Source of the DNA: Lithobates sylvaticus
Lineage: Eukaryota; Chordata; Amphibia; Anura; Ranidae
Assembly: GCA_028564925.1 (NCBI GenBank)
Contig: CM053029.1
Location: 585,208,731-585,272,730 of the forward strand
Reading direction: 5' to 3'
Length of the DNA stretch: 64,000 bases
Shown: positions 22,002 through 33,562 of the stretch, piece by piece
How positions within the stretch are numbered: the stretch's first letter is position 1
How the letters are laid out: every line of letters begins with the position of its first letter
Program-made: the position numbers and the translations under genes
The notes under the pieces: model-generated
What the model was told of the DNA's origin: nothing
The model's database searches: none
Seen by the model: only the letters and a program-made list of their open reading frames with translations

Positions 22002-22395
22002 CATAGCTCCCAACTGTCCCTGATTTCAAGGGACTCTCCCTGATTTGGAGCAATGTCCCTCTGTCCCTCATTCCTCCTAATTTGTCCCTCATTTTGGTCT
22101 GATCTATACTTGTCTGATCTATACTATAGTTGTATATAAAATGCACCTTTTATCTTTCAAAAAATGTTTCCCAGCGCTAAACCTTTCATCCAATTTCTAA
22201 ATTGGTGCATTTGTACATTTAAAAAAACAATATAAAGGAATCTTATTGGTAAAAAAAAAAGCTCTAATTAACCTCTTGTTTTGGTTAATTCTCCTTTAAG
22301 AGGGTGTGGCAGGGGGGCGTGTCCTCGTGTCCTATGCCTGCATATATTTGCTAGTAGGTGCCCCTCATTCCCGTCTCAAAATGTTGGGAGGTATG
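22002..22395 (+). mobile_element. CTCCCAAC-ended MITE
   Basis: A complete copy from CATAGCTCCCAACTG to GTTGGGAGGTATG with the empty TTTAAGAGGG site inside. Confidence 0.72.
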
Positions 22396-23150
22396 GAATG
22401 GAGATCTGTCAATGTAAACAGACAGATCCCCGTTCTGACAGGGGAGGAGAGACAGATCCTTTGTTATCAGGAACAGCGATCTCTCTCTTCCTCCAGTCAG
22501 TCCCATCCCCCCACAGTTAGAAACACCTCCCTAAGGAACACGTAACCCCTTGATTGCCCCCTAGTGTTAACCCCTTCCCTGCCAGTCAGTGACATTTACA
22601 CAGTAATAAGTGCATTTTTATAGCACTGATCGCTGTATAAATGTCAATGGTCCCAAAAATGTTTAAAAAGTGTCTGATTTGTCCGCCGCAATGTCGCAGT
22701 CCTGTTAAAAATCATAGTTTGCCGCCATTACTAGTAAAAGATAAATAAATAATAAAAATGTCATAAATCTATCCCCTATTTTGTAGACGCTATAACTTTT
22801 GCACAAACCAATCAATATACACTTATTGAAATGTTTTTTCCCCAAAAATATGTAGAAGAATACATATTGGCCTAACCTGAAAAAGAAATGCGTTTTTTTT
22901 TTTTTTTTTGGGATATTTATTATAGGAAAAAGTAAAAAATATTGTTTTTTCTTTTTAAAATTGTCACTTTTTTTTGTTTATAGTGCAAAAAATAAAAACC
23001 GCAGAGGTGATCAAATACCACCAAAAGAAAACTTTATTTGTGGGAAAAAAAGAACATACATTTTGTTTGGGTACAGCGCCGCACGACAGCGCAATTGCCA
23101 GTTAAAGTGACGCAGTGCCGTATCGCAAAAAGTGGCCTGGTCATTAAGGA
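22396..23150 (+). repeat. TTAA family A MITE fragment
   Basis: It contains the family words GACGCTATAACTTTTGCACA, AATATGTAGAAGAATACATA and ACCACCAAAAGAAAACTTTA and ends with the sequence near the family's right end (GTGACGCAGTGCCG). No intact TTAA ends were placed. Confidence 0.6.
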
Positions 23151-23300
23151 AGTAAATCCTTCCGTGCGACGCTGTACCTAAATAAAATGTATGTCCTTTT
23201 TTCTCCACAAATAGAACTTTCTTTTGGTGGTATTTGATGACCTCAGTTTTTTCTTTTTTGTGCTATAAATGAAAAAAAAGAAAATTTTCGAAAAAAAAGT

Positions 23301-23366
<66 letters not shown>

Positions 23367-23452
23367 ATATTTTTTTTTAATTATTTTTTTTACTTTCTAC
23401 GCTAATACATTTCCAATATATATTAGATATATGTATATCCAATACATAATAT
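23151..23452 (-). repeat. Inverted family A fragment and TA microsatellite
   Basis: The first ~150 bases are family A text in reverse (ACAAATAGAACTTTCTTTTG). A (TA)n run occupies about 23317-23356, followed by AT-rich DNA. Confidence 0.55.
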
Positions 23453-23578
23453 ATGTGGCCCTCCAGCTGTTTCCAGAACTACAACTCTCATCATGCCTGT
23501 CTTTGGGAGTCATGCTTGTAACTGCCAGCCTTGCAAAGCTTCATGGGACTTGTAGTTCTGCAACCTCTGGAGGGCCAC
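23453..23578. mobile_element. Short palindromic MITE (GGCCCTCCAG ends)
   Basis: It runs from GTGGCCCTCCAGCTG to CCTCTGGAGGGCCAC, with a second inverted pair inside (AGAACTACAACTC and TTGTAGTTCT). The size is about 125 bp. Confidence 0.6.
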
Positions 23579-23823
23579 AGGTGATATTTGATCACCTCTG
23601 TGGTTTTTATTTTTGACTCTATAAACAAAAAAAAACTGATCATTTTGAAAAAAAACAAAAAACAATATTTTTTACTTTCTGCTATAAAAACACATCCAAT
23701 AAAAAAATTGACAAATCAAATTTATGAATTTAGGCCAATATGTATTCTGTTACATATTTTTGGTAAAAAAAAAAAAAATCCCAATAAGCGTATATTGATT
23801 GGTTTGCGCAAAAGTTATAGCTA

Positions 23824-25383
<1,560 letters not shown>

Positions 25384-25975
25384 TACATAGCTAAAAATCT
25401 ACAAACGATTTGATATTTTTATTTGTTTTTATTTTTTTCTTACTAGTAATGGTGGCGATCAGTGACTTATAGCGGGATTGCGATATTGCGGCGGACATTC
25501 TGACATTAACTGACACTTTTGACACTAATACAGTTATCAGTCTTAAAAATATGCACTGTCGCTGTACCAATGACACTGGCTGGAAAGGGGTTAAACATCT
25601 AGGTTGATCAAAGGGTTAAATGTGTACCTAGCCAGAGATTATGTGTACTATGTGTGGTGCTTTTACTAGGGGAACTAATCGATTTCATTCCCTGCTTTGC
25701 AGGGAAAGTGAATCCATTACTTACGCTGACAGGACAGAGCTCTGCTTTGTTTATATAGGCAAAGCCATGTCCTGTGTGTTTCAGACAATCGTCAGGTGCC
25801 AGCATTTATCTATTGGCCGGTACCCGCTGATCGACACCTGCTGTGTAAAATGACAGCAGAGCCGGGTCGCTGGCGGCGTGCACGCCCCCTACTCGGAAGT
25901 GGCAAATTATGTACTAGGTGCTGCAGGGACGCCTTGCCACCATATATTTATGTTATACAGTCGGCAAGCGGTTAA

Positions 25976-26258
25976 AGTGTAAATATAGCTTTACCAAAAA
26001 AGCACACTAAGCTGTCAAATATTGGTAAAGTGTAGGGCTGCCACCTGTCCGGGATTCACCTGGACAGTCCGGGTTTTGAATCATGTGTCCGGGTTTCAGT
26101 CCACCTGAAACCCAGACACATAATTCAGACAGGAATGTGGCTCGGAACAGGGCCTGACAGGAGGGTGAGGGGCACTATGTGTGGCACATTACTATTCTGC
26201 ATTATTATTCTCTTTGGAGTGCCCAAAGGTGTCCTAGGTCTGTTACAATCCTATAATG
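25976..26258. repeat. Repeat fragment, no gene
   Basis: The stretch includes CTGTCCGGGATTCACCTGG and CAGTCCGGGTTTTGAATCAT, words that look like part of a degraded dispersed repeat. No ORF was supported. Confidence 0.35.
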
Positions 26259-26260
26259 TA

Positions 26261-26951
26261 CCGTATTTATCGGCGTATAACACGCACTTTTTCCCCCTTA
26301 AAATCGGGGGAAAAGTCGTGGGTGCGTGTTATACGCTGATACCCCAAAAAAAGTGACAAAAATGGCAAACGCCGCCAAAAAATTGCGAGCGCTGCCAAAA
26401 AAGACCGAATCGCGGCCGAAAAAAACCCGAAGCGGCGCCGGAATAGACCGAGCCGACTGTTCGGCTCTGCTCGTAGTCCCGCCTCCCTGCGCTCGCTCCG
26501 GAAACAGCAGGGAGGCGGGACCGCGAGTGGAGCCAAACAGTCGGCTCGGCCTTTTCCGGGGGCGCCTCAGTCTTTTTTCGGCCGAGCTTCGGTCTTTTTC
26601 GGTGGCGCACGCGACAGAGGGTCTCGGCGGCGGGAAATTTAAACCCGGACCAGACTGCAAATGACGCTGGCAAGCTACAATGACACTGGGCATGCTACAA
26701 TGACGCTGGGCAAGGCTGCAAATGACGCTGGGCAAGGCTGCAATGACGCAGGGCAAGCTACAATGACGCTGGGCAAGGCTGCAATGACACTGGGCAAGCT
26801 GCAAATGACGCTTAAATGTAATTTTTTTTTTTTTCCCTAAACTTCCGTCCTAAAAATTTTTTTTCCTTAAAATGCCCTCCTAAACTTGGGGTGCGTGTTA
26901 TACGCCTGTGCGTGTTATACGCCTGTGCGTGTTATACGCCGATAAATACGG
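26261..26951. mobile_element. TA-flanked MITE (CCGTATTTATCGGCG ends)
   Basis: CCGTATTTATCGGCGTATAA on the left and its reverse on the right (ending CGCCGATAAATACGG) lie at TA on both sides. Near the right end GTGCGTGTTATACGCC is repeated three times. The interior is GC-rich with an inverted pair around CCGCCTCCCTGC. The superfamily is unassigned. Confidence 0.7.
26640..26815 (+). repeat. Tandem repeat, ~22-bp unit, about 7 copies
   Basis: Variants of CAATGACGCTGGGCAAGCTA repeat inside the MITE. Their indels make the overlapping frames uninformative. Confidence 0.8.
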
Positions 26952-26985
26952 TATATTAGTTGTGTATTAAAAATAAAAAAAATCT

Positions 26986-27385
26986 GGTGGCAGGCGACAG
27001 TGGCAAGTGACTATCCACTTCTGGTGGCAGGCGACAGTGGCAATTGACAATCCACATCTGGTGGCTGGCAACAGTGGCAAGTGACAATCCACATCAGGTA
27101 GCAGGCGACAGTGGCAATTGACAATCCACATCTGGTGGCTGGCAACAGCGGCAAGTGACAATCCACATCAGTTGGTAGGTGACAATGGCAAGTGACAATC
27201 CACATCAGTTAGCAGGCGACAGTGGCAATTGACAATCCACATCTGGTGGCTGGCAACAGTGGCAAGTGACAATCCACATCAGGTGGTAGGTGGCAGTGGC
27301 AAGTGACAAGCCACATCAGGTAGCAGGCGACAGTGGCAAGTGACAATCCACATCTGGTGGCAGGCGACATGACAACCTTCAAATG
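26986..27385 (+). repeat. Minisatellite, 37-bp unit, about 10 copies
   Basis: Units read CTGGTGGCAGGCGACAGTGG followed by CAAGTGACAATCCACAT. Alternating variants (AGTGACAATCC and ATTGACAATCC, GGCAGGCGAC and GGCTGGCAAC) suggest a two-unit higher-order pattern. Confidence 0.85.
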
Positions 27386-27393
27386 GTGGAAGG

Positions 27394-27696
27394 CAGGGTT
27401 GCCAACCGCCAGTACATTTACTGACAGTTGGTAAAAATGTATTTGATTTTTTTTACAACTGTCAGTAAATATCAGGGGATGATAATTTCATGCTGTGAAA
27501 AGTGTAAATCAAGAAAATTACTTTGTTATAGGTATTGTCAGTGTTTCCATATCATGCTTATACTATTCAAATATTCACTGTGTTAGTTTTCAATTGGAGT
27601 TCTGTAATTTCTCAGGTTGCCAGTAAAAAATGTGCTCCGCCGGTAAATGTTCCATGTTTTGTCAGTAAAAAATGCTGCGGGAGGTTGGCAACCCTG
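27394..27696. mobile_element. hAT-type MITE (CAGGGTTGCCAACC ends), copy 2
   Basis: CAGGGTTGCCAACC and GGTTGGCAACCCTG are perfect inverted ends, and the sequence matches copy 1 at 5043-5351. The flanks (GTGGAAGG and TCCAGTCA) do not match, so it may have recombined or been moved with one flank. Confidence 0.75.
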
Positions 27697-28217
27697 TCCA
27701 GTCACACCTGGAGTATGCTGTCCAGTTCTGGGCACCAGTCCTCAGGAAGGATGTACTGGAAATGGAGCGAGTACAAAGAAGGGCAACAAAGCTAATAAAG
27801 GATCTGGAGGATATTAGTTATGAGGAAAGGTTGCGAGCACTGAACTTATTCTCTCTGGAGAAGAGACGCTTGAGAGGGGATATGAGTTCAACGACAAATA
27901 CCGTACTGGTGACCCCACAATAGGGATAAAACTTTTTCGTGGAAGGGAGTTTAACAAGACTCGTGGCCACTCACTAAAATTAGAAGAAAAGAGGTTTAAC
28001 CTTAAACTACATAGAGGGTTCTTAACTGTAAGAGCGGCAAGGATGTGGAATTCCCTTCCACAGGCGGTGGTCTCAGCGTGGAGCATTGATAACTATTAGA
28101 TAAGCATCTGAACGACCACAACATACAGGTATATACAATGTAATACTGACATATAATCACACACATGGGTTGGACTTGATGGACTTTTTTCAACCTCACC
28201 TACTATGTCACTATGTA
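27697..28217 (+). mobile_element. CR1-like LINE, 3' end
   Basis: The first part encodes the C-terminus of CR1 ORF2. It reads [18 protein letters not shown] and continues [20 protein letters not shown] and [19 protein letters not shown]. The 3' UTR follows (GGAATTCCCTTCCACAGGCG, GGTTGGACTTGATGGAC) and the tail is CACTATGTAA repeats, as in CR1 elements that end in short tandem repeats. The copy is 5'-truncated and the frame is lost after RRLRGDM. Confidence 0.88.
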
Positions 28218-29275
28218 AGTGAGCTGCCATCTAGACAGAGGCGGCTCTAGGCTTTGTGAGGCCTTAGGCAAATCTTAAACATGAGGCCCCACTCGTGCCC
28301 AAAATCAGAAAAATAATTAAAGCGATAAAAAACTAACTGTACAAATTGCATATATTAAGAGCCTTAAATCCTATGAACTATGAATTTACAGTTTCTAGAA
28401 TTTTGGTGATGACAGGGAGTCAGTAGGTGCCATGATATGCCAGATGGCATATATATCATCAGGGCTGTGTGTGGGGCGGCTAGCAGTAGTGATTATTGGA
28501 GCCCCCTCGGTCAGGGGTGACGTCACGGTGTGTCAGTATCAGGCAGGACCGCCAATATTCTGTACCTGGAAGCTCCGGCTGCAGACAGTCTCCCTGATGA
28601 TCGCTGGGTGCCTGGTCTGGCATTGGCAGGTCCTCCATTACAGACATTCATCCTGGAGAGTGGAGCAGAGTGAGAGCTACTCGGCCACTGCTGGCATTAG
28701 CCAGGCTCTGCACAGGGCAGGAGATCCACAGAGCCCGGCAGAAGGGGAGGAGTCGGGAGAGGGGAGTACATGGAGCCACCCACTAACCCTGGTACGTCAC
28801 CCCTGGCAGTGCTGAATTGAACAGTCCGCCCCTGGCAGGGGAAAAAGTAGTAGCGGGCAGAGATGGCCCTGGGAACACCTACTGGGGGACATTCCCTCCA
28901 ACTCCCACACACTTCAGCCAAATTAGGCGGCCGCGAGGCCCCTGGGAGTGCGAGGCCTAAGGCGACCGCCTAATTTGCCTAATTAGAGAGCCGCCTCTGC
29001 ATCTAGATAAAGGAAGACCCGTAGACGTGGTGTATCTGGATTTTGCAAAGGCATTTGATACAGTTCCTCATAAACATTTACTGTACAAACTAAGGTATGT
29101 AGGCATGGATCATAGGGTGAGTGCATGGATTGAAAACTGTCTACAGGGCGAGTCCAAAGGGTGGTGATAAATGGGGAGTACTCGGAATGGTCTGGTGTGG
29201 AAAGTGGGGTCCCCCAGGGTTCTGTCCTGGGATCAATTCTGTTTAATTTATTCATTAATGATCTAGAGCAGGGGT
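28218..29275 (+). mobile_element. CR1-like LINE, reverse transcriptase fragment split by a hAT MITE
   Basis: Beyond the inserted MITE (28236-28999) the sequence encodes VDVVYLDFAKAFDTVPHKHL and later [22 protein letters not shown] motifs of CR1. The last motif before the loss of similarity is FINDLE. Both ends are truncated. It begins directly after the tail of the previous CR1 copy. Confidence 0.88.
28236..28999. mobile_element. hAT-type MITE (CAGAGGCGGCTCT ends)
   Basis: The 13-bp ends CAGAGGCGGCTCT and AGAGCCGCCTCTG are perfect. The 8-bp duplication CATCTAGA is exact (28228-28235 and 29000-29007). It interrupts a CR1 copy. No transposase is present. Confidence 0.93.
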
Positions 29276-29636
29276 AAGCCACCCCCGGTACTCAAAGCCT
29301 CTTTTGCTGGCACTCGACTCCCTCCTCCTCACTGTGATTGAGAAAACCACAATCAGGTGACAGTTTGTGGAATTACTGTTGAGCTTCTGGGGAACTTTGT
29401 TGAACTTATTCCTGAACCTTTGTGTCACTTACTACTGAACCCTGGCACTCTGTGTCCCTTTAAACCATAGCCAGTATTCAACGCAATGAAAATCACACCC
29501 AACTTTTCATGTGGCGCAGAGCGGTGCACTTTTCCTCAGCTGCGAGGGCCCAATTTATGATCCTGCACACAGGCCCACTGCTTTCAGAAAATACCCCTGA
29601 CCTGAGCTCATCATTGCGTATCAATTCCAGATGCTT
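29276..29636. other. Gene-free stretch
   Basis: No element or ORF was recognised between the CR1 fragment and the minisatellite. Confidence 0.35.
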
Positions 29637-30112
29637 GTATGTGACATCCCATACATCCCATACATGACACACATCCCATACATCACACACATCACATACA
29701 TCACACACATCACACACATCCCACACATCCCATACATCACACACATCACACACAACGCATACATCCCATACATCCCATACATCTCATACATCCCATACAT
29801 CCCATACATCACACACATCCCATACATCCCACACATCACACACATCACATACATCACACACATCCCATACATCACATACATCACACACATCCCATACATC
29901 CCATACATCCCACACATCCCATACATCACACACATCACATACATCACATACATCCCATACATCCCATATATCACATACATCCCATATATCACATACATCC
30001 CATACATCCCACACATCCCATACATCCCATACATCACATATATCACATATATCACATATATCACATATATCACATACATCCCATACATCCCATACATCAC
30101 ATACAAACACGA
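29637..30112. repeat. Minisatellite of ~10-bp units (CATACATCCC)
   Basis: About 47 copies of CATACATCCC / CACACATCAC variants make up 475 bases. Because the unit is not a multiple of three and lacks stops, long frames stay open on both strands. These are not genes. Confidence 0.92.
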
Positions 30113-30194
30113 GGGCTTGATGTGAGAGGTGGATAAGCAGGATGAGTAGGCCAGGTGTGTCTCATCTCTGCTTCCTTTTACCACTCTGCATATC

Positions 30195-31390
30195 ATAGAT
30201 GAGAACCGGGTACAGCGGTGGGGAAAATGAGAGAAGGGGTTCAGAGGTGGGACAGAAGAGCAGGAGGGTACAACAGTGGGGCAGATGTGCAGTGAGGTAC
30301 AGTGGTGGAAGAGATGAGAAGGGGATTCAGCAGTGGGACAGAAGAGCAGGGGGTTCAATGTTGGGCCAGATGAGCAGGTGGGTTTAGTTTTGGGGCAGAT
30401 GAGAAGGGGGTTCAGTGGTGGGACAGAAAAGCAGAGGGGTAGAGCAGTGGGGCATATGTGAAAGGAGGTGTATTGGTGGGACAGATGAGCAGGGGGTACA
30501 GTGGTTGGGCAGAAGAGCAGAGGGGTACAGAGGGGAGACAGATGTACAGGAGATAAATTGGTGGGGCAGATGAGGAAACAGGTTAGAGTGGCGGGCAGAT
30601 GAGCAGATGGGTTTAGTGTTAGGACAGATGAGAAGATGGTTCAGTAGTGAGACAGAAGAGCACCGGGATACGGCAGTGGAGCAGATGAGCAGGGAGGTAC
30701 AGTGGTGCAGCAGATAAGAAAAGGGGGTACATTGATGGGGCAGATGAGCAGGGGGGTACAGTAGTGGGGCAGATGTGCAGGAGGTAAAGTGGTGGGAGGG
30801 ATGAGAAGGGGGTTCAGCGGTAGGACAGATGAACAGGGGGGTACAGTGGTGGGGCAGATATTCAGGGTAGTACAGTGGTGGGGCAGATGTGCAGGGGGGT
30901 ACAGTAGTGGGGCAGATGTGCAGGAGGTAAAGTGGTGGGAGGGATGAGAAGGGGGTTCAGCGGTAGGACAGATGAACAGGGGGGTACAGTGGTGGGGCAG
31001 ATATTCAGTGTAGTACAGTGGTGGGGCAGATGTGCAGGGGGGTACAGTAGTGGGGCAGATGTGCAGGAGGTAAAGTGGTGGGAGGGATGAGAAGGGGGTT
31101 CAGCGGTAGGACAGATGAACAGGGGGGTACAGTGGTGGGGCAGATATTCAGTGTAGTACAGTGGTGGGGCAGATGTGCAGGGGGTACAGTAGTGGGGCAG
31201 ATGTGCAGGAGGTAAAGTGGTGGGAGGGATGAGAAGGGGGTTCAGCAGTAGGACAGATGTGCAGGGGGTTACAGTGGTGGGGCAGATGTGCAGGGTAGTA
31301 CAGTGGTGGGGCAGATGTGCAGGGGGTTACAGTGGTGGGGCAGATGAGCAGGGTAGTACAGTGGTGGGGCAGATGTGCAGGGGGACAGTG
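30195..31390. repeat. Minisatellite of ~29-bp units with ~143-bp higher-order repeat
   Basis: Units resemble GTACAGTGGTGGGGCAGATG plus TGCAGGGG. Between about 30800 and 31250 a block of five units beginning GATGAGAAGGGGGTTCAGC recurs at ~143-bp spacing (about 30801, 30944, 31087 and 31228). The outer units are more diverged. Confidence 0.85.
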
Positions 31391-31778
31391 ATCTGAGATG
31401 TGAAGGTGCAGGAATTGAGGCTGATCTGAGGCCTGAGAGTGCATGACCAGTGTAGCCAAGATATGACCCCTTAGCTTGACCAAAACTCCCACTACAAACT
31501 TATTTAATAAAATAAGAGATCACACCATTTCCTTGGAGTTAAATGGCCATAACAGCTAATTTATTAAATCCAAAATAAGAACTCCACTTTTTCTTATTTA
31601 CCAATAAACATAAATAACACATAAATAACCATAAATAACATAATAACATTAACCCCTTCAGATTCCTTTCTGAAAACTAGAAAACAAACAGGTTAACACC
31701 CACTTATTATTGGTCAGTGACGGCGCTAAGTGCTATATACCATAACCATGATATCAATCGATATCAACCACCAGGGGG

Positions 31779-31844
31779 CACTGCGGGATATACAGACCCA
31801 TGGGTCTCACTCTGTACCAACCGATAACCAACTTTCCCGCAGTG
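31779..31844. repeat. Nested hairpin in the 3' non-coding part of the Ngaro-like element
   Basis: CACTGCGGGA and TCCCGCAGTG form outer arms around AGACCCATGGGTCT, itself a palindrome. Confidence 0.7.
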
Positions 31845-31989
31845 CACAATACCATTAAACATCAACAACGTTTGATGTACCAGGAGGGGCCATCTATTGA
31901 TGAGCCCCCCACCCACTTACCACCTGTATAACTGCTGCCGTCACTGACCAACACAAACAACCAACGCCACAGCCTGAAAGGGAGACCCC

Positions 31990-32590
31990 TCACCCTTGAT
32001 GGCACCTCCACACCCGCAGGGCCGCTTGTATCCCCTCCTGCAAACCCAAAGACCATAAATCAATCCCTACATCAGTGAGATGTACCCCATCCCGCCTCAA
32101 GTACATGCCCACATTAACCTCCAATTCCCGGTGGCGGATCACTAGGCCACCTTGCCATGTTATAAACCTGCCAACCACCTTGTTGATCCGTATTCGGGCT
32201 TTGTTGATCCTGTATACGGATCTCGCCATACGCCAAGTCGTCCTAGCCACCATATCGGACCAAATCAAAATTGTCCCAGGGAAGGTGGCCCGGAGGAACA
32301 TCAAATCCGCCTTTATGTCTGTTAACAGGTCTCTCACTGTCCGCACCCCTAGGTCATTCCCGCCAGCATGAATGACTAACACATCCGGTGGTCTGTCCAG
32401 CCATGCATGTCTCTCCACTTCTGGGACCACCCTGCTCCACATCATTCCCGGCCGACCCAACCAACGTATGACTGCCTCGCGCCTGGAAATACCCAGCTGT
32501 CTCCCACCTGGTCTCACGTCCCCTCTCCTGGCACCCCAACACACATACGAATGGCCGAGGATCCAGACCAGGAGTTGACGCCCTGCATCT
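31990..32590 (-). CDS. SGNH/GDSL-hydrolase-like ORF of the Ngaro-like element, fossil
   Basis: A likely 3' splice site (TGTGTTTCAG near 32588) precedes a frame that reads LLVWILGHSYVCWGARRGD, with GHS as block I. VLVIHAGGNDLG follows as block III (GxND) and LRRDGVHLTDVG as block V (DxxH), so the Ser, Gly, Asn and His landmarks of the SGNH fold are all present. SGNH-like ORFs are known in some vertebrate Ngaro-type elements. Their role is not established and may concern esters or membranes. Expression by splicing downstream of the recombinase is inferred. Confidence 0.75.
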
Positions 32591-32718
32591 GAAACACAAG
32601 CACACCGTTACCAACAAAATTAACATCTAAGCCCCTCACATCATCCGGCCCCCCAATACCGTAACATCGCCCCTTAACCACATCATTATATATGTACATA
32701 TTTTTTTTTTTCTTTTTT

Positions 32719-33562
32719 TTATTCACACACCAACTGTGGCCGGATATAAGTCCGGAATCGCTGTGACTCCCATCTCCCCAACTTCCGCACATCCACTTCA
32801 TCCAGCACGCACCTGGCGGCCTCTGTAGCCGCCCCAATGCGGAAGGAGTGTGAAGCGTAATCGTAACTGTTCAACCCCAACCTCCCCAAACACTTTCTCA
32901 AAACCGCCACAAATTCAAACCTAGACAGGTAACTTCCATCCGCATGCAAAAGCAATGGACCCTCCCCCACCGGTCTCACTCCCAGAAAACTTGCCACCGT
33001 CCTAACCGGGCAAACCCCACATCCATGCAAGGCATATATACTCACCTGTATCCCCTTGCCAGCTTGATCTGTTTTTGATTTTCGCAACTTTACTGAAACC
33101 CTGTCCCCCAAAATTTCCACGTCTTGAGCCTGCAGACCCCCCCGCCACTCCTTTTGAGGGGCTGACTAACTCCCCGATCCTAAACGCCAGTGAAAAAGCC
33201 GCCCCAAACAACATTCTTTCATACACTGACTTGCACACCACCGAAAGCTGTTCCCCCATTGCAACCAGATTCGCAAACGTAATAGGGCGCCGCGCATCCT
33301 TGCTCCTGCGTGACTTCCTATATCCCCTAATGGCCTGCTTTACCCAGAAGTCCTTTGTCCAATCTACCTTTCTCCGCATCTTAAACCAAAACGCCATTCC
33401 CGCCATCCTCTTTTCTATGGCCGATACCGACTTGCCCTCCTCCATGTCTTTTGACACCAAGTAAAGCAGCAGCAGCCTGGCCTCCAACCCCTCACCCCCA
33501 ACCTCAGCCTCAGTCCCTCCATTCCTTCCAAGTCTTGGAATACGCTGCCCATGTACCCTCAC
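32719..33562 (-). pseudogene. Tyrosine recombinase of the Ngaro-like element, fossil
   Basis: This part shows SLAFRIGELVSPSKG with the first catalytic Arg, HSFRIGAATEAARCV (the H-x-x-R box) and LGRWESQRFRTYIRPQL with the nucleophilic Tyr near the C-terminus. Such enzymes integrate a circular DNA copy without the target duplication that integrases make. As part of the fossil it is counted as broken. Confidence 0.88.

Noticed and set aside
29621-30358. 245-codon minus-strand ORF and a 164-codon plus-strand ORF
   Set aside because: Both are read-through of a 10-bp minisatellite without stop codons. Composition is purely repetitive.
33002-33120. A separate small gene upstream of the recombinase end
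   Set aside because: The sequence belongs to the recombinase part of the Ngaro-like fossil.
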